A stretch of 64,000 nucleotides of DNA from the NCBI GenBank assembly GCA_021018995.1, contig CM037593.1, positions 7,096,088 to 7,160,087 of the forward strand. Reading direction: 5' to 3'. The notes beneath the pieces were generated by a model. It searched no databases. It was not told the origin of the DNA and worked only from the letters and a program-made list of their open reading frames with translations. Made by a program: the position numbers and the translations under genes. Of the stretch, positions 47,428 through 62,434 are shown piece by piece (within the stretch, counting starts at the first letter, position 1; every line of letters begins with the position of its first letter). The DNA comes from Chloranthus sessilifolius. Taxonomy: Eukaryota; Streptophyta; Magnoliopsida; Chloranthales; Chloranthaceae.

Positions 47428-49999
47428 TGACGGGGAACGTCAAGAAAAATAAAAAATAAAAAATAAAATTACTGTTCACGATGAACAGTGATGGACATCC
47501 GTGAACAGTGACGGACGTCCGTGATTTTGCCCCTTCACGACGTCAGTGATGGACGTCGTGACAGGCTTCCGAATTATGAGTTTTTTTTTGCCGAAAACTT
47601 GCCTTTTTTGTGTTTTATTTTTATTAGAACTCTTTATTTCGAATTTTAATTATTGGTGGCCTATATATAGAGGCTTGTAAAGACTTTTTAATTAGTTATT
47701 GAATATTTTGAATGCTTTTATGCTTGAATATTCTTTGCCTGAGATGGGTTTGGTGTGAGGCCAAGGGAGTGATTCCTAAAAGCCATTGTTATCTTCTTCA
47801 TTATATTGGTTATCTCTCGATCTGTGTTTACTTCCCCTACACCGTAGCCTAATTGTTTCCTTTCGATCTCAAAACCCTAAGCCTATTTGAAACCCTAAAT
47901 CAAACATAGCCAACACCCTTTTTCCAAACCATAAACCGATCCGAAAACCATAAACTTGTTACAAAACCAAAACCTATTACAAACCCATAACCTAATTCCG
48001 CTACCCTGGTTCGAACCGTGAATCTACATCGGATCGAAGACGAGCGCCTAAGCCTGGAAAAGCTAGAGTTCTATCTCTAGGCCGATCTCGCCTCAAATCT
48101 AATAGTACTCGCGCATCGGACTAGACCCTAACTGGATCTCGTGTGATCTACCAACCTGAATTCTCTGAACCTTAAGATATTTAAGATAGTTTTGAGATTA
48201 CGCTTGATTAAATTCTAATTAATTTCTGCAAATCGCATTAAAATCATATTCCGCATTTTAGGGTTGTCGTCCCGCGTCAGTTTTGGTATCAGAGCCCTAG
48301 GTTTTCTAGGTTAGGGCATTTTATTTGTCATATTTATTTTATTGCATTATTTTTTTTGTTTGTAAGTCCATATTGCATGCCATATTTGAACCATAATAGA
48401 CCTTGTGATCACCATGGCTTCGGATGAGGTTCTTAATACTCTTAGAGCTATGCGAGAAGAATTGGGTGCAATTAGTGCACGTGTGAATACCATTGAGCAA
48501 GTTGAAACATCCCTAGGAGTTGGTAATGATAGATTACGTGATCGAATCAACCAACTGGAAGCGATGGATGGGCTGGAAAATCAGCACCAAGAGCGTGAAT
48601 GTCCCCACTTGGAACGTAATGGTCGCCAAGACAACCAGAACCGTAGGGATCATCGTAGAGATGACTATGACCCCGAAGTTCAACTCCTTAAGAATGTCCG
48701 AGTTGAGATTCTAACTTTCGATGGAAGGATGGACCCTACAGTCTTCCTCGATTGGCTTTCTGACATGGACCAACACTTTGATTGGTATGCCATGAATGAC
48801 GACCGTTGCGTTAGACTTGCAAAAATGAAGTTGGTTGGCCAAGCTCGGCTTTTCTGGCTCAATGTTGAGCGCATTAGGGTGAACGCGGGTTGTCCTCCCA
48901 TTACCCGTTGGGACGACATGAAGGAACGACTTACTGAGAAGTATGTTCCTTTATCATACCACCAATGCCTTCTCGACCAATGGCAAAACTTACGCCAAGG
49001 TGGTATGTCTGTGACCGATTACATTGCCAAATTTGGAGAATTCATGATGTGAGGGCAAAAGTATCGGAAGACCCTGAAATCACTCTCTCTAGATTCCGCA
49101 CTGGATTGCGACTTGATTTGCAGAAAGAGTTGATTTCTCACCTCGTAGAAACTCTTGAAAGATGCTACGCCGTTGTGCAAGATCTCGAACGGTATTTGAA
49201 AACTACGGTGGTGAAGAGGACCGAGTCCCAATATAGTAACCAACGATCCAGTGAGGGACGATTCAATCCTCCTCCCAAACCTACACAACCTGCCCCTACC
49301 AATTCTAGGTTTGAAAAGGGAAAAGGTGTAGGCGGAGAATCCTCAAGGGTTAATTCTCAAGTAAAATGCTATAAATGTCATGGGATGGGTCACTTTACCA
49401 CCCAATGCCCTACAAAAGAACCCCAAAGGACTCTCTTCATTGAGGGAGAGGAGGATGATGATGAGGTAGTGGTTGAAGAGGAAGTATTTGAACCGGTTAG
49501 CACACCCAGTGATGAAGAGGGTGATGCTATTGGTCATGCTTTAGTTGTGAGGTGTGCTCTTGCACAGCCTCAACGGGAGGAAAAGGATGACTGGCGTAGG
49601 GAAAACATCTTCCACACCTATGCCAGATTTGGTGAAAAGAATTGTAGGGTCATCGTGGATAGCGGTAGTTGCACGAATGTTATATCCACTCATGCCGTAC
49701 GCCGCTTAGGGCTTACACCCGAAGCCCACCCGAGACCATACAAAGTCGCATGGGTCAATTCTTCATCCATTCCCGTGTCGAAAAGGTGTCGTGTACGGAT
49801 TCAGTTAGGTTCTTATAAGGACACCTTATGGTGCGATGCGGTGCCGATGGATGTGGGCTATATCATTTTGGGAAGGCCGTGGCTCTACGACATGGACGTG
49901 ACTCTTTCTGGTCGAACAAACATATGCACGTTCATGCACAAGGGCAAAAAGATCACTTTACACCCTTTGCCTCCCAAAACACCATCGACCAACACCGTC
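47428..49999 (+). mobile_element. Second gypsy copy: LTR, primer site, gag and protease
   Basis: LTR 47428-48279 (TGACGGGGAACGTC to GTCCCGCGTCA, 852 bp), primer site 48280-48295 (TTTTGGTATCAGAGC), gag from about 48405 nearly identical to that at 44301, CCHC knuckle (CYKCHGMGHFTTQC) and protease region (RVIVDSGSCTNVIS). The U3 head differs from the flanking LTRs: it has ACGGACGTCCGT words, not ATCGATCGAT. It is therefore a related but separate element within the larger one. Only its left end can be recognised. Fossil. Confidence 0.7.
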
Positions 50000-51268
50000 G
50001 ATGGTGTTTTGGCCTAGCATGATGAGAGATGCCGCTCGGGTTGTCAAACATTGTCGTACTTGCAAAGTGTCAAAACAGACTAAACAAAATACCGGCTTGT
50101 ACACTCCTTTACCCGTGCCACACACACCGTGGCAAGACCTCTCTATGGATTTCGTGCTTGGACTTCCTAAGACCCCTAGGAAGCACGACTCTATCTATGT
50201 CGTAGTGGACCGATTTTCCAAAATGGCCCACTTCATTCCTTGTTCAAAAACCTCTGATGCATCTCATATTGCTAAACTATTTTTCGCGGAGGTAGTGCGT
50301 CTTCATGGGTTGCCCAAAACCATTGTGTCTGATAGAGATGTTAAATTCACGAGTTATTTTTGGAAGACCCTTTGGCACATGATGGGCACATTGCTCCAAT
50401 TCTCAACAGCTTACCACCCTCAAACGGATGGCCAAACTGAAAGCACTAATAGGAGCCTTGGGAATCTCCTTCGTAGTCTTGTCAGTGATCATGTTAGGAC
50501 CTGGGATACCATCTTACCCACAGCTGAGTTTGCATATAATAATTCTATCAATAGGTCCATAGGCATGAGTCCTTTTGAGGTAGTGCATGGTCATAGGCCT
50601 AGGACCCCATTAGATTTGATCCCCATGTCTGCATCCCATAGAGTGTCAGAGTCTGCCGATGCATTTGCACAACATATTCATAGCTTGCATGCCGAAATTA
50701 AACAGAAAATTAATTCAAGCAACAATCAATATAAATTATCTGCAGATGCTCACAGGCGTTCTAAAGAATTTAACGTGGGTGATTATGTGATCGTCCGGGT
50801 TAGGCCTGAGCGGTTCCCAGCAGGATCCGCAAAGAAGCTACAATCTCGAGGCGCTGGGCCTTTTAGAATTTTGGCTAAGAGTGGTCCTAATGCATACGTG
50901 CTCGAGCTTCCTCCAGGTACGGGGGTTAGTTCAACGTTCAATGTGGAGGACCTGGTTCCTTACTTGGGTTTCACCCCACCTCCTGAAAACCCACTCCAGC
51001 CACCCCCTAGTCCCACCCCTAATCCAACCTTGCAACCTATACCTCTTCCTTCCCCACGTAGACAGAGATCAAATGAGATAGAAGATATAATTAACGATCA
51101 TGCCGTCTCTACACGGAATGAGATTAGAAATACTTGGTTAAATGGTTGACCGTCAAATCAAGAAAACACTTGGGCCACACGAGAATGAAGTTAAGCGAAC
51201 CTGACACTGCTAGACATCTACCACGAGCGTGTTTCATTAGTGATGAAACCTTTTTGGTCCAGGGGAAT

Positions 51269-52270
51269 TGACGGGGACGCCACATACATGGACATTGGAT
51301 TCGGACCGTATCATTTCTACCGGCGTAGAAAGAAGCAGCGTAATGGAAGTCAAAGCTAGGAAAGATGGAAATTCTGGAGAAAGAGGATGAAGAAGAACTG
51401 AAAGAACTGCGAATTTTTGATTTGAAATTTTGATAGATCGAATTGACATTTCGATGGATCGAAAGTAAAATTTTGATCGATCGAATGTCGACGACGATAT
51501 TCATAGACATGAATTTCGATCGATCGATTTTAAAATTCAATCGATTGAATTTCAATTTTGATCGATCGAAATCGTGCCGAGTTATTTTAGTTGTTTTAGG
51601 AGTTGAGTTTCGAACTTTTGTTTCAAGGGTTTATTTGTCTTTATTTTGATATTCGTTTTAGAGTTTTCTTTATTGTAAGACCTCATATATAAGGTCATTA
51701 AGAAGAACATTGTAGGTAGTTGATTGATTATTGAATGCTTGTATGCTTGAGTAATCCTTGCCTGAGATGGGTTTGGTGTGAGACTAAGGGAGTGATTCCC
51801 ATATATTTTCTTTATCTTTGTCATTGATTCGCGTGGCTTGCTTATATTTGTTATCTCTAAATCTCTGCGTGCTTCTCTAAACCATAGCCCAATTTCATCC
51901 TTGTGATCCCCAAAACTCTAAACCCTTTCTAAAACCATAAACCGATCTGAAAGTCAAAGCCTTTTACAAACCATAAATTCCTTTCACAACCAAACTTGGA
52001 ATCCGTGAATCTACATCGGACCGAAGACGAGCGCCTAAGCTTGGAAAAGCTAGAGTCCTTACTCTACGCCGATCTCACCTCGACTCTAAAAGTACTTGCG
52101 CATCGGACTGGACCCTACCTGGATCGCGTGTGATCTACCCATCAAAATTTATGCAAAACCCTAAAGGTATCAAAGATAATTTTGCGATTAAACATGATTT
52201 AATTTCATTAATTTCGGCAAAATCTGCATAAAAATCATATTCCACATTCTAGGGTTGTTGTCCCGCGTCA
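51269..52270 (+). repeat. 3' LTR of the plus-strand gypsy element
   Basis: The 1002-bp repeat is TGACGGGGACGCC to GTCCCGCGTCA. It is preceded by a polypurine-like ccaggggaat and carries the same ATCGATCGAT array as 43210-44177, slightly longer. Confidence 0.85.
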
Positions 52271-54208
52271 GAAGATCATCTAAAATCTCCTCAATTACCT
52301 CTTTTCTCTGCCTGCTTGGGGAGGGAAGGAGTATTGGCTGCAATGTTGGGTTGGGGTTGTGAATTGGAGGCTTTTGGAAATGATTGCAAGGAAGTGGGGT
52401 GGAGTTCAGAGAAGGAACTAGGTCCTCCACATTGAACGTTGGGCTAATCCATGTGTCTGGATGAAGCTCAAGAACGTACGCATTAGGTCCGCTTCTTGCC
52501 ACAATTCTAAAGGGCCCAGCGCCGCGGGCTTGGAACTTCTTTGCGACTCTCAAGAGGAATCGTTCAGGCCCAATTCGAACCATAGGGTGATAATTTGATT
52601 GGAATTAAATAAAAGCCTTAAGTAACTGCATCGATACTTTGAGAGTTTCATTGCATAAATTAATTTTAAGCTTAATTTCGGCATGTAATGCAAAATGAGA
52701 CTCAAGAGTTGACTCACCATAAGACTCAGAATGTGAAGCGGTATGCGACTCGAGACTATGATGTGTATGCGTGTCTATGGACTCGATACTCTCATGTGCA
52801 TGCGATGCTAACGACTCACGGGCAGTAGCCTCTATCAGCACTAGTGACTTATGTGTAGTGGACTCTGCCAACACTAGTGACTCATGTGCGATCAAATCAA
52901 GTGACATTATTGGCTCATGTACACTCGGCTCGATTAACTCGTGTGTGCTCGTGTCAACCAAAATCAAAGGTTCAAGTGCGCTCGACTCTACCACCAACAA
53001 GGACTTGTGCACAACGGGTTCTACGGGCACCAACAAATCGTGTGTATGTGACTCAGTAGATTCTTGTGTGGGTGACTCGATTGACTCACGTGTGGGTGAC
53101 TCAACATCACTACTCACAAGGGAAATAGAATCATCTTTAATACAAGCTAGACTCTCATCAGCTTCTTCCATCCCCTCACTCATCACAGTTCTAGGGTCAT
53201 ACACTTCCTCTTATACTTTCATATTTTCCGGCTCCTTAGAACTTTCGCTTTTAGTCAATAAATTCGGAGTGAGAAGTTTTATGGAGTATTGGTAAGCAAA
53301 GTGTCTGAACCCTTGACACTTAAGACAATCAGAACACTTATTTATCTTGGTTCTCAAACTCCGTAGAAGGTGACGGTGTGTCAAAGGAACATACTTTTCA
53401 ATAAGTGTCACCTTCATATACTCCCATATGGAGATGGGTTTAATCCGACGAAATTCAATACGAAGTTCTATATGAATCCAAAAAATTTTGGCATTACCCT
53501 TAAACTTTGTTGTTACTAGCATAATTTTGTACTCATCTGGTACGCCATACCAATCAAGTACTCCTCTACACTAGACAACCACTCCACGAAGGTTTTAAGG
53601 TCCGTCGTACCCTCAAAATTTGGGACCTCATTCCTAATAGAGTTTAGAAACTTCTCGGCAGGGTCATACTCAGGTTCATGATGATGAGGATATCCCCGGA
53701 CTCTAATCTCATCACGACTTTTGGGGCTTTGCCAAGAATGTGGAGTGTAGTGGTTCCCTTGTTCGGCTAGTCCCCTTTCATGACAGGTAACGAATTCATG
53801 GTGACGTGTAAGTGACTCATACATGATGCTTGACACAAACACAAGCTAGACACAATTCTATGGACCACACAACAGTTGAGCAATTTTAACAAACACATGA
53901 CTTGCACACAAATGAAGACACAAATGACATGACATCAAAGACATCGAAATGACATACACATGTGACTCAAAATGAATAAAGACTTTTGTCGAACACAAGA
54001 CGTGCACAATGATGAATACGAATGAAATAAAATTCCATTAAATTAAAATGACATGCACATATGAACCAACAATGAATGAGAACTTTTATCAAACACTAGA
54101 TGTGCATAAATAAAAACTGAAATAAGATGCAATGAAAATTAAAAGGCTATGGAATTAAATGTCACACCAATATGCCCTAACCTAGAACTTAAGCTTTGAT
54201 ACCAAAAC

Positions 54209-55299
<1,091 letters not shown>

Positions 55300-55439
55300 A
55301 TACTCCAAGCTTTCGTGGCGACACAATAGTGAATAAGAAAGTGAGGGATTGATTCTTCATAGGCGAGGCACATAGGGCAGCAGTTAGGGATATCTTTAGC
55401 TATTTGCTACTAGTTTGGTACATGGTATCTGAGCGGATC

Positions 55440-56649
55440 GATCTTGCACATTCGTATTTTTGTCTTGTTTATGGTTCCATTTGACGTATGCTCTGCACCA
55501 GTTGTCACATCAAATATTTGTGCATAAAAAATTGGGAACATTGGTTTTGTTTGGTGGTCATTGTTTTCTCCTACAACACCAAAACCCATCTTTGTTTGCC
55601 AACTGTGTTGATGTTATCCCAGTGTCGTGTCAGGAAGGACAAAACTTTGACCAATTTTGAGCATGAACCTTAGTATATCATTTAAATCATTTAAATTGAC
55701 TTTTTATTCTCTTCAATTTCTTTTCTTGGGTCAAAGTCAAATAATGAAGTGTTAATGGTGTTTCGAACTCACCTTTGGTCTCTGGTGTATCTGCTGATTC
55801 ACTGTTTTCTAAGCTCAATCCTCATGTGATCCTTTTCCTCCTCTAAATGGTATGGATTTGGATCGGTTTTCCTCGATCAATGTTTTTGATTTCTTAATAT
55901 GGTTTTGTTGCATTTGGTTTAGATTTGGAGATGTTCCAAAAGTTTTTTCAGAAATTCCTCACTTTTGGGTATTTTCATGGATTTCAAGATAATGGGTCTC
56001 AAAGGGGGCACAAACCAGCATATATTTGGGTCGATTTTTTTGTGCATAGGAAGGCTATGAAATCTGTTTTTTGCTAGAGATCTTTTATTGAAAGTTTTGG
56101 AGGATTTTTTCTCTCCCATTTATGCACAGATTCACGGTTTTCAGTGTTTTTGGATTCTATCGGATCGATTGCCCATGTAAGATGCATGGGGTTGGATTGG
56201 AACTCCAACAGCTATCATTTACATGTGATATTGAGTTGTTTGGTGTAGATTTGAGGAAGTTATGCTCTTGTTTGTGTCTGATTTGAGGTCATGGTTCTGG
56301 TGCATCCTCTTTCCCTTTGCTTATTTAATATTTATGCCCAGGCACAGAATGCTGCAGTTTATGCTATATTGATGATAGATGATTGTTGCTGTTTATGTTG
56401 GCCTTGTTCCCTTGAGATCTTTGAAACTCGAGATCTGTGAAGACCATTGGAGACATCCTGAAATCTATGTCAGTGCCTGCTATTTTTTGCCTCTATTGTT
56501 CTTGTTGCTGCCTCAAAATCTGTGATAACGCCTAAAATCTGTGAAGCTTCGTGATTCACATTGGTGTCGCTCGCTTGACATATTTGTTGTTGGTACCTTG
56601 AAATGTGTGAAGATATATACTTTTTGTGCTGCTCATTCTCTATTGGATG
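55440..56649 (+). other. Interior of the copia-like element, no coding pattern
   Basis: T-rich sequence with repeated 'gatctgtgaag/aaatctgtga' words at 56420-56620. I see no Gag, protease, integrase or reverse transcriptase motif, which supports a non-autonomous element. Confidence 0.5.
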
Positions 56650-57643
56650 TGACGCAGGACAATACCCTAAACTACGTGAATGCAATGATTAATTGATTGC
56701 CGAAATTGAATCGAATTAAACTAAACAATAAACCCTAAAATATAGCGAATACCTTAGGCTTTCGTAGTATTCCATGGGAGGATCGCGTATGACTCGAGCA
56801 GGGTTCAGTCTGGGCGTTAAATCCGTTAGGTTGCAGTGATAGAATTCTAGATTTCCTCGAGATAGAATTCTAGATTTCCATATTAGGGCGCTCACAGTGC
56901 AATGATGGAATCTCTGGTTTTCTGGTTATTTGATTTGGCTGGGCTTAATAGTCTGATGGAGGCTACGGTTGTTGAATCGGATTGATTCAATGGCTTGGGG
57001 AAAGCTAGGGTTTTAGGATTTCAAAAGGATGATGGCTGAGTTAGGGTTGTGGGATCAACACAAGCAGAGAAGATAAGAAATAAATAGATTGTGGGCTTCA
57101 CACCAAACTCTTTTCGGGAAGAAGAATCACTCTTCGGAGAAACTGATCTCAAGTTCCAAAAGCAAAAGCTCATTCATTCAATAATCAATAACTAATTACA
57201 TTATTTATCTTAAGGACCTTATATAGGAGTCCTCTCAAACGAAACTAAAACCCTAAAACAAGTACCAAAAAGACAAGTATGCCCCTAAAAGTTCGAAATC
57301 AGAGAAAAACTCAAAAATATAAACTGCACGATTTTGATCGATCAAAGGTGAAATTCGATCGATCGAAAAACATACATCCATAATTCGCCGCTACAAATTC
57401 AATTGATCGAATTTGAAACTCGATCAATCGAATGGAAATTCGATCGATCGAGTATATAATTCAATCGATCGAACTATATACTCCAGAACTAGTATTTGCC
57501 CTTCAAAGTTCAATCGATCGAAATGTGACTTCGATCGAAATTTGGTCTATTTTCGCCTAGTTCTGATGTCCATTCCGCTTCTTCCGCCGTCGTACACGCG
57601 AAAAGGTCCATATCCGATGTCTATAATGTCGGCGTCCTTGTCA
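56650..57643 (-). repeat. 3' LTR of the chromovirus
   Basis: The 994-bp repeat is TGACGCAGGAC to GCGTCCTTGTCA. The U3 head (57330-57545) has about eight TCGATCGA or TCAATCGA words. Confidence 0.9.
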
Positions 57644-60600
57644 ATTCTCCCAGCCGAAAAGGCTTCATCACCGATGAAGCGGCGTCGTGATAGCGCTCGA
57701 GCATGTCGCGATCCAAGCATCGCACCTCGTCTTTAGCTAACCATGAGTTCTTGGAGTCCGGCTTTCCCAACCACTTGACCAAGTACTTTTGAATTCCGCC
57801 CCCATGGGTGAATATCGCCAAATCATTTAATATCCCTTTGATCTCATCTCTGCACTGCTTGCGTGAGGAAGGGAAGGGTAGGGGTTGTAGGGTGGGGCTG
57901 GCATTTGGACTCGGGGCTGTTTGAAAGGCGTTGTGAGGGGGTGGGGCTGGGCCACAGAAGGAACCAGGTCCTCCACATTGAATGTAGAGCTGACCCCTAT
58001 ATCCGGTGGAAGTTCAAGAACATATGCATTAGGTCCGCTCCTTGCCACAATTCTAAAAGGTCCAGCACCGCGGGCTTAAAGTTTCTTTGCGGCTCCCAAT
58101 GGGAACCGCTCAGGCCTAACCCGAACTATTATGTAATCTCCAACCTGGAATTCCTTAAAGCGCCTATGCGCATCCGCAGATATTTTGTATTGTTCATTGC
58201 TTGCATTAATTCGTTTTCTAATTTCGGCATGCAATTCATGTATATGTTGTGCAAATGAATCCGCTGACTCGAAAACTCGATGGGATGCAGACATGGGAAT
58301 TAGATCAATGGGTGTCCTAGGCCTATGACCAAGGACGACCTCAAAAGGACTCATACCTAGGGACCTATTGACTGAATTGTTGTATGCAAACTTGACTACA
58401 GGCAAAATAGAATCCCAAGTCCTAGGGCGATCACCAACAAGACAATGGAGAAGATTACCTAAGCTTCTATTGGTGGACTCTGTTTGGCCATCTGTTTGAG
58501 GATGATAGGCTAAAGAAAATTGGAGCATGGTACCCATCATGTGCCATAAAGTCTTCTAGAAATAACTGGTAAACTTCACATCCCGATCCGACACAATTGT
58601 CTGGGCTAACCCATGTAGACACATGACCTCCCCAAAAAATAATTTGGCTATGTGAGCCGCATCGGAGGTATTAGAGCAAGGTAGGAAGTGGGTCATCTTT
58701 GAAAAGCGGTCCACTACCACAAAAATGGAATCGCAAGCCTGAGTCTTTGGAAGTCCGGAGCACCTAAATCCATGGAGATGTTCGCCACAAAGTGTATGCA
58801 AGATAAAAGGCAAGCCGGTATTCTGCTTAATATGCTTCACAATTTGGCATGTACGACATTGTTTTACGACCCAAGAGACATCTCTCACAAGGCTAGGCTA
58901 ATAAAACATATCCTCAACGAGCGCACTGGTTTTATCGCGCCCAAAATGTCCGGCAATCCCCTCGGCATGTAACTCCCAGATGAGGAAATCACGTAATGAA
59001 GTACGAGCGATGCACAAACGATTTCCTTTGAACAAATTTCCATCCAGCAGGGTATACTCGGAGTTAATGTTGTTCGGATTTTCAAGGAAAGCAGTGTATT
59101 CTGCCCCGAAATCTGGACAATCAGGGTAATCTTGTTTCAACTGCTCAAATCTGATGACCTCGGTGCTCATAGGCGCAAAGCATACTCGACCATAACGATT
59201 AAGCGCCGCCTTGTTCTCGCACCCTTGAAGGTACTCGACCCACTTTCTGTGCCTTGGGTTCAACTTTTTCTAGGAAGCAAGGAAACGTAAGACTTCGTGG
59301 TAAGAAAACAACACAAATTCCTGCGGTCTCAGGTAATGTTTCCAATACCACAGAGATCGGACGACCGCATAAAACTCCTTGTCATAGGTGGAGTATTTCT
59401 GCTTTGCCTCATTAAGCTTCTCACTAAAATAGGCCACAGGGTGGCCCTCTTGGCTTAGCACTCCGCCTATGCCTACACCCGATGCGTCACATGTTACTTC
59501 AAAGACTTTAGAAAAGTCCGGTAGGCGCATGGTGGGTGCGGTAACCATTTTCTCTTTTATCTCTGCAAAGGTCCTCGTCGCAGCTTTGCTCCACAGGAAC
59601 TCCCTTTTTCTCATGCAATCGGTAATGAGAGCCATGATGGTGCTAAAATTCCAGATGAAACGACGATAAAACATGGCCAAACCGTGGAAGCTACGGACTT
59701 CATGAATATTTCGAGGTTCGGGCCACTCCACAATGGCCTTAACCTTCGCAGGGTCCGCAACCATCCCGTCTACCGAGACAATGAATCCCAAGAATACAAC
59801 AGAGTGCTGCATAAAGGTGCACTTCTTGAGATTCGCATATAACCTCTCTCCCCTCAAGGTTTCGCAGACCAACCTCAAATGGATAGTGTGTTGGTCCTTG
59901 TTTGGACTGTAAATTAAGATGCCATCAAAGTACACGACAAGGAATTTGCCAAGGAATGGCCTCAACACTTGGGTCATAAGCCTCATAAATGTACTCGGGG
60001 CATTGAAAAGCCCAAAAGGCATGACCATCCACTCATAAAGACCGTCTTTGGTCTTGAAGGCAGTTTTCCATTCATCGCCAGGGCGAATACACACTTGATG
60101 GTAGCCACTTTTAAGGTTTATCTTGGAAAAGATAGTGGCTCCAACCATCATGTCAAGCATGCCATCAAGCCGCGGTATGGGAAACCGATATTTAACAATG
60201 ATCTTATTAATTGCTCGGCTATCCACACACATGCGTCATGTACCATCTTTCTTAGGCGTGAGTAATGCTAGTACAACACATGGGCTCAGACTCTCTTCTA
60301 TGAACCCTTTTGAAGGAGCTCACTGACTTGCTGAGTCAACTTGGCGTGCTCAACCGGATTCAACCTGTAGTGGGGCAGGTTGGGTAATGTAGATCCGAGA
60401 ACCAAGTCGATTGCGTGTTAAATGTCACGCATGAGAGGGAACTCATTAGGTAAGTCTTCAGGGAAGACATCCGCAAATTCATTCAGGATGGACTCTACCT
60501 CCTTGGGGTACTCACAGACTGACTCAGAAGTACTTTCAACAGTGACAACGACATACACGATGCTCTCATCTAACGATGCCCTCTCGAACTCTGAAGGGCT

Positions 60601-62434
60601 CACAATATTGATGGCCTTGGATTGACCTCCCTTCTTCTCAACTCTATTAACCGATGGTGCTTTGAGAGGCAAAGGGTTAAGAGTGATTTTCTTGCCCTTG
60701 TAATTGAATGTGCAAATGTTAGATCGACCAAAAATGGTCACGTTCAAATCATAGAGCCATGGCCTCTCTAAGATAATGTGGCCCACATCCACCGGCACCA
60801 CATCACACCATAAGGTGTCTGAGTATGAACCCAACTATATGGGTACACGACACCTCTGAGATACGGGAATGGATGAGGAGTCAACCCATGTGACTTTGTA
60901 AGGTCTCGGGTGGGCTTCAGGTGTAAGCCCTAAGCAAGTGACAGTATGTTCTGACACCACATTGGTGCAGCTTCCGCTATCCACAATAATCCTACAACTC
61001 TTTGTCCCACATGTGACCAAGGTGTGGAAGATGTTCTCCCTTCGCCAATCCTCCTTTTTATCCCATTGAGGTTGTCCAAAGGCACACCTCACAACTAGAG
61101 TACGACCCATGTCATCACCTTCCTCGTCATTAAGTGTGGCATTCGGCTCAAAGACCTCTTTCTCATAAACTCCTTCACTTTCCTCTCCTTTTTCGTCGAT
61201 GAAGAGATTCCTTTCTGGGTCTCTCATGGGGCATTGGGCGGCAAAGTGTCCCAATCCTTAACATTTATAACACTTGATATGCGACTCACTATTCGAGGAT
61301 TCTCTGGGTACACCCTTATCTTTGTCAAACCTCACATTGGTAGATGTGGGTTGTGTGGGTTTGGTAGGCAGGTTTCCAGCACTAGATCTCACTTCACCGG
61401 TACGGAGTTGACCGGGGTGAAAATCAGATCACCTAGTCACCGTCATTTTCAAATATCGTTCAAGGTCTTGAAAGATGGTGTAACAATTGGCGAGAGTCTC
61501 AACAGAGTGGGAGACTAACTCTTTATGCAGGTCAAGTCTCAATCAGGTGCGGAATCTGGATAGAGTGACTTGAGGGTCTTCAGACACTTTAGCTCTCATC
61601 ATGAATTCTTCAAATTTGCCAATGTAGTCTGATACGAGCATACTACCTTGGAGCAGATTTTGCCATTGGTTGAAGAGACGATGGCAGTCTGAAGAAGGAA
61701 CGTACTTCTCTGTAAGTTGTTCCTTCATATCCTCCCAACGGGTAATGGGAGTACAACCTACATTCGTTCTGATGCGTTCAACGTTGACCCAAAAGAGTCG
61801 AGCTTGGCCTATGACCTTCATTTTAGCAAGTCTAACGCACCTCTCATCGCTCATGCCAAACCAATCAAAGTGTTGGTCCATATCGGATAACCAATCGAGG
61901 AAGACTTAGGGTCTAATCTTCCATCGAAAGTTGGGAACTCAACTCGAACATTTTTTAGGAGCCTCCCTTCCGGGTCGTAGTCATCTCCATGATGATCTAA
62001 CCTATGGTTCCGGTTCCGATTATGTTGGTAGCCATTTCATTCGAAACGTGGATCATTACGCTCACAGGGTGGTTCGAGGTACTCATCACCCTCATCTAAC
62101 CGATTGACTCGGTCTAACAACCTCTCATTGGCCGTTTCAAGGGTCCTTTCGGCTGTCTCCATGGCAGCCATTCAATCATTGATCAAATTTAGATCAGCCC
62201 TCATCCCGTTAAGAGTCTCGACAATCCCACTCATGTCTATGGTGATACGGGTCACTAATTACGGGTTCTATAATGGAATGCAAAATGAACTGACAATGAA
62301 GGGGAACTTTTGACAAACACGTGATGTTTATACTTTGGCCAAAACATAAATAATATGTCATGAAAATTAAAGTGCAATGAATTCAATGTCACACAGTATG
62401 CTCTAACCTAGATACTAGGCTTTGATACCAAAAC

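Larger units (their letters stand above)
43210..52270 (+). mobile_element. Plus-strand Ty3/gypsy chromovirus-like element containing a second one
   Basis: LTRs are 43210-44177 and 51269-52270 (about 96 percent alike outside one length difference, so fairly young). Primer site 44178-44193. Parts: gag from about 44301 with helical start MASDEVLNTLRAMREELGAI; CCHC knuckle near 45262; protease DSGS near 45550; reverse transcriptase with YFDD near 46590; RNase H near 47020; integrase (about 50000-50990) with the D, D and E sites (VVVDRFSKM, SDRDVKF, QTDGQTESTN) and GPF; Pro-rich tail. A second LTR, primer site and gag-protease set begins at 47428. The flanks CAGGA / GAAGA are not a clean duplication. 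It is broken, with several breaks. Confidence 0.75.

Noticed and set aside
55440-55673. Short frames after the copia-like primer site, checked as possible gag
   Set aside because: No Gag or zinc-knuckle pattern.
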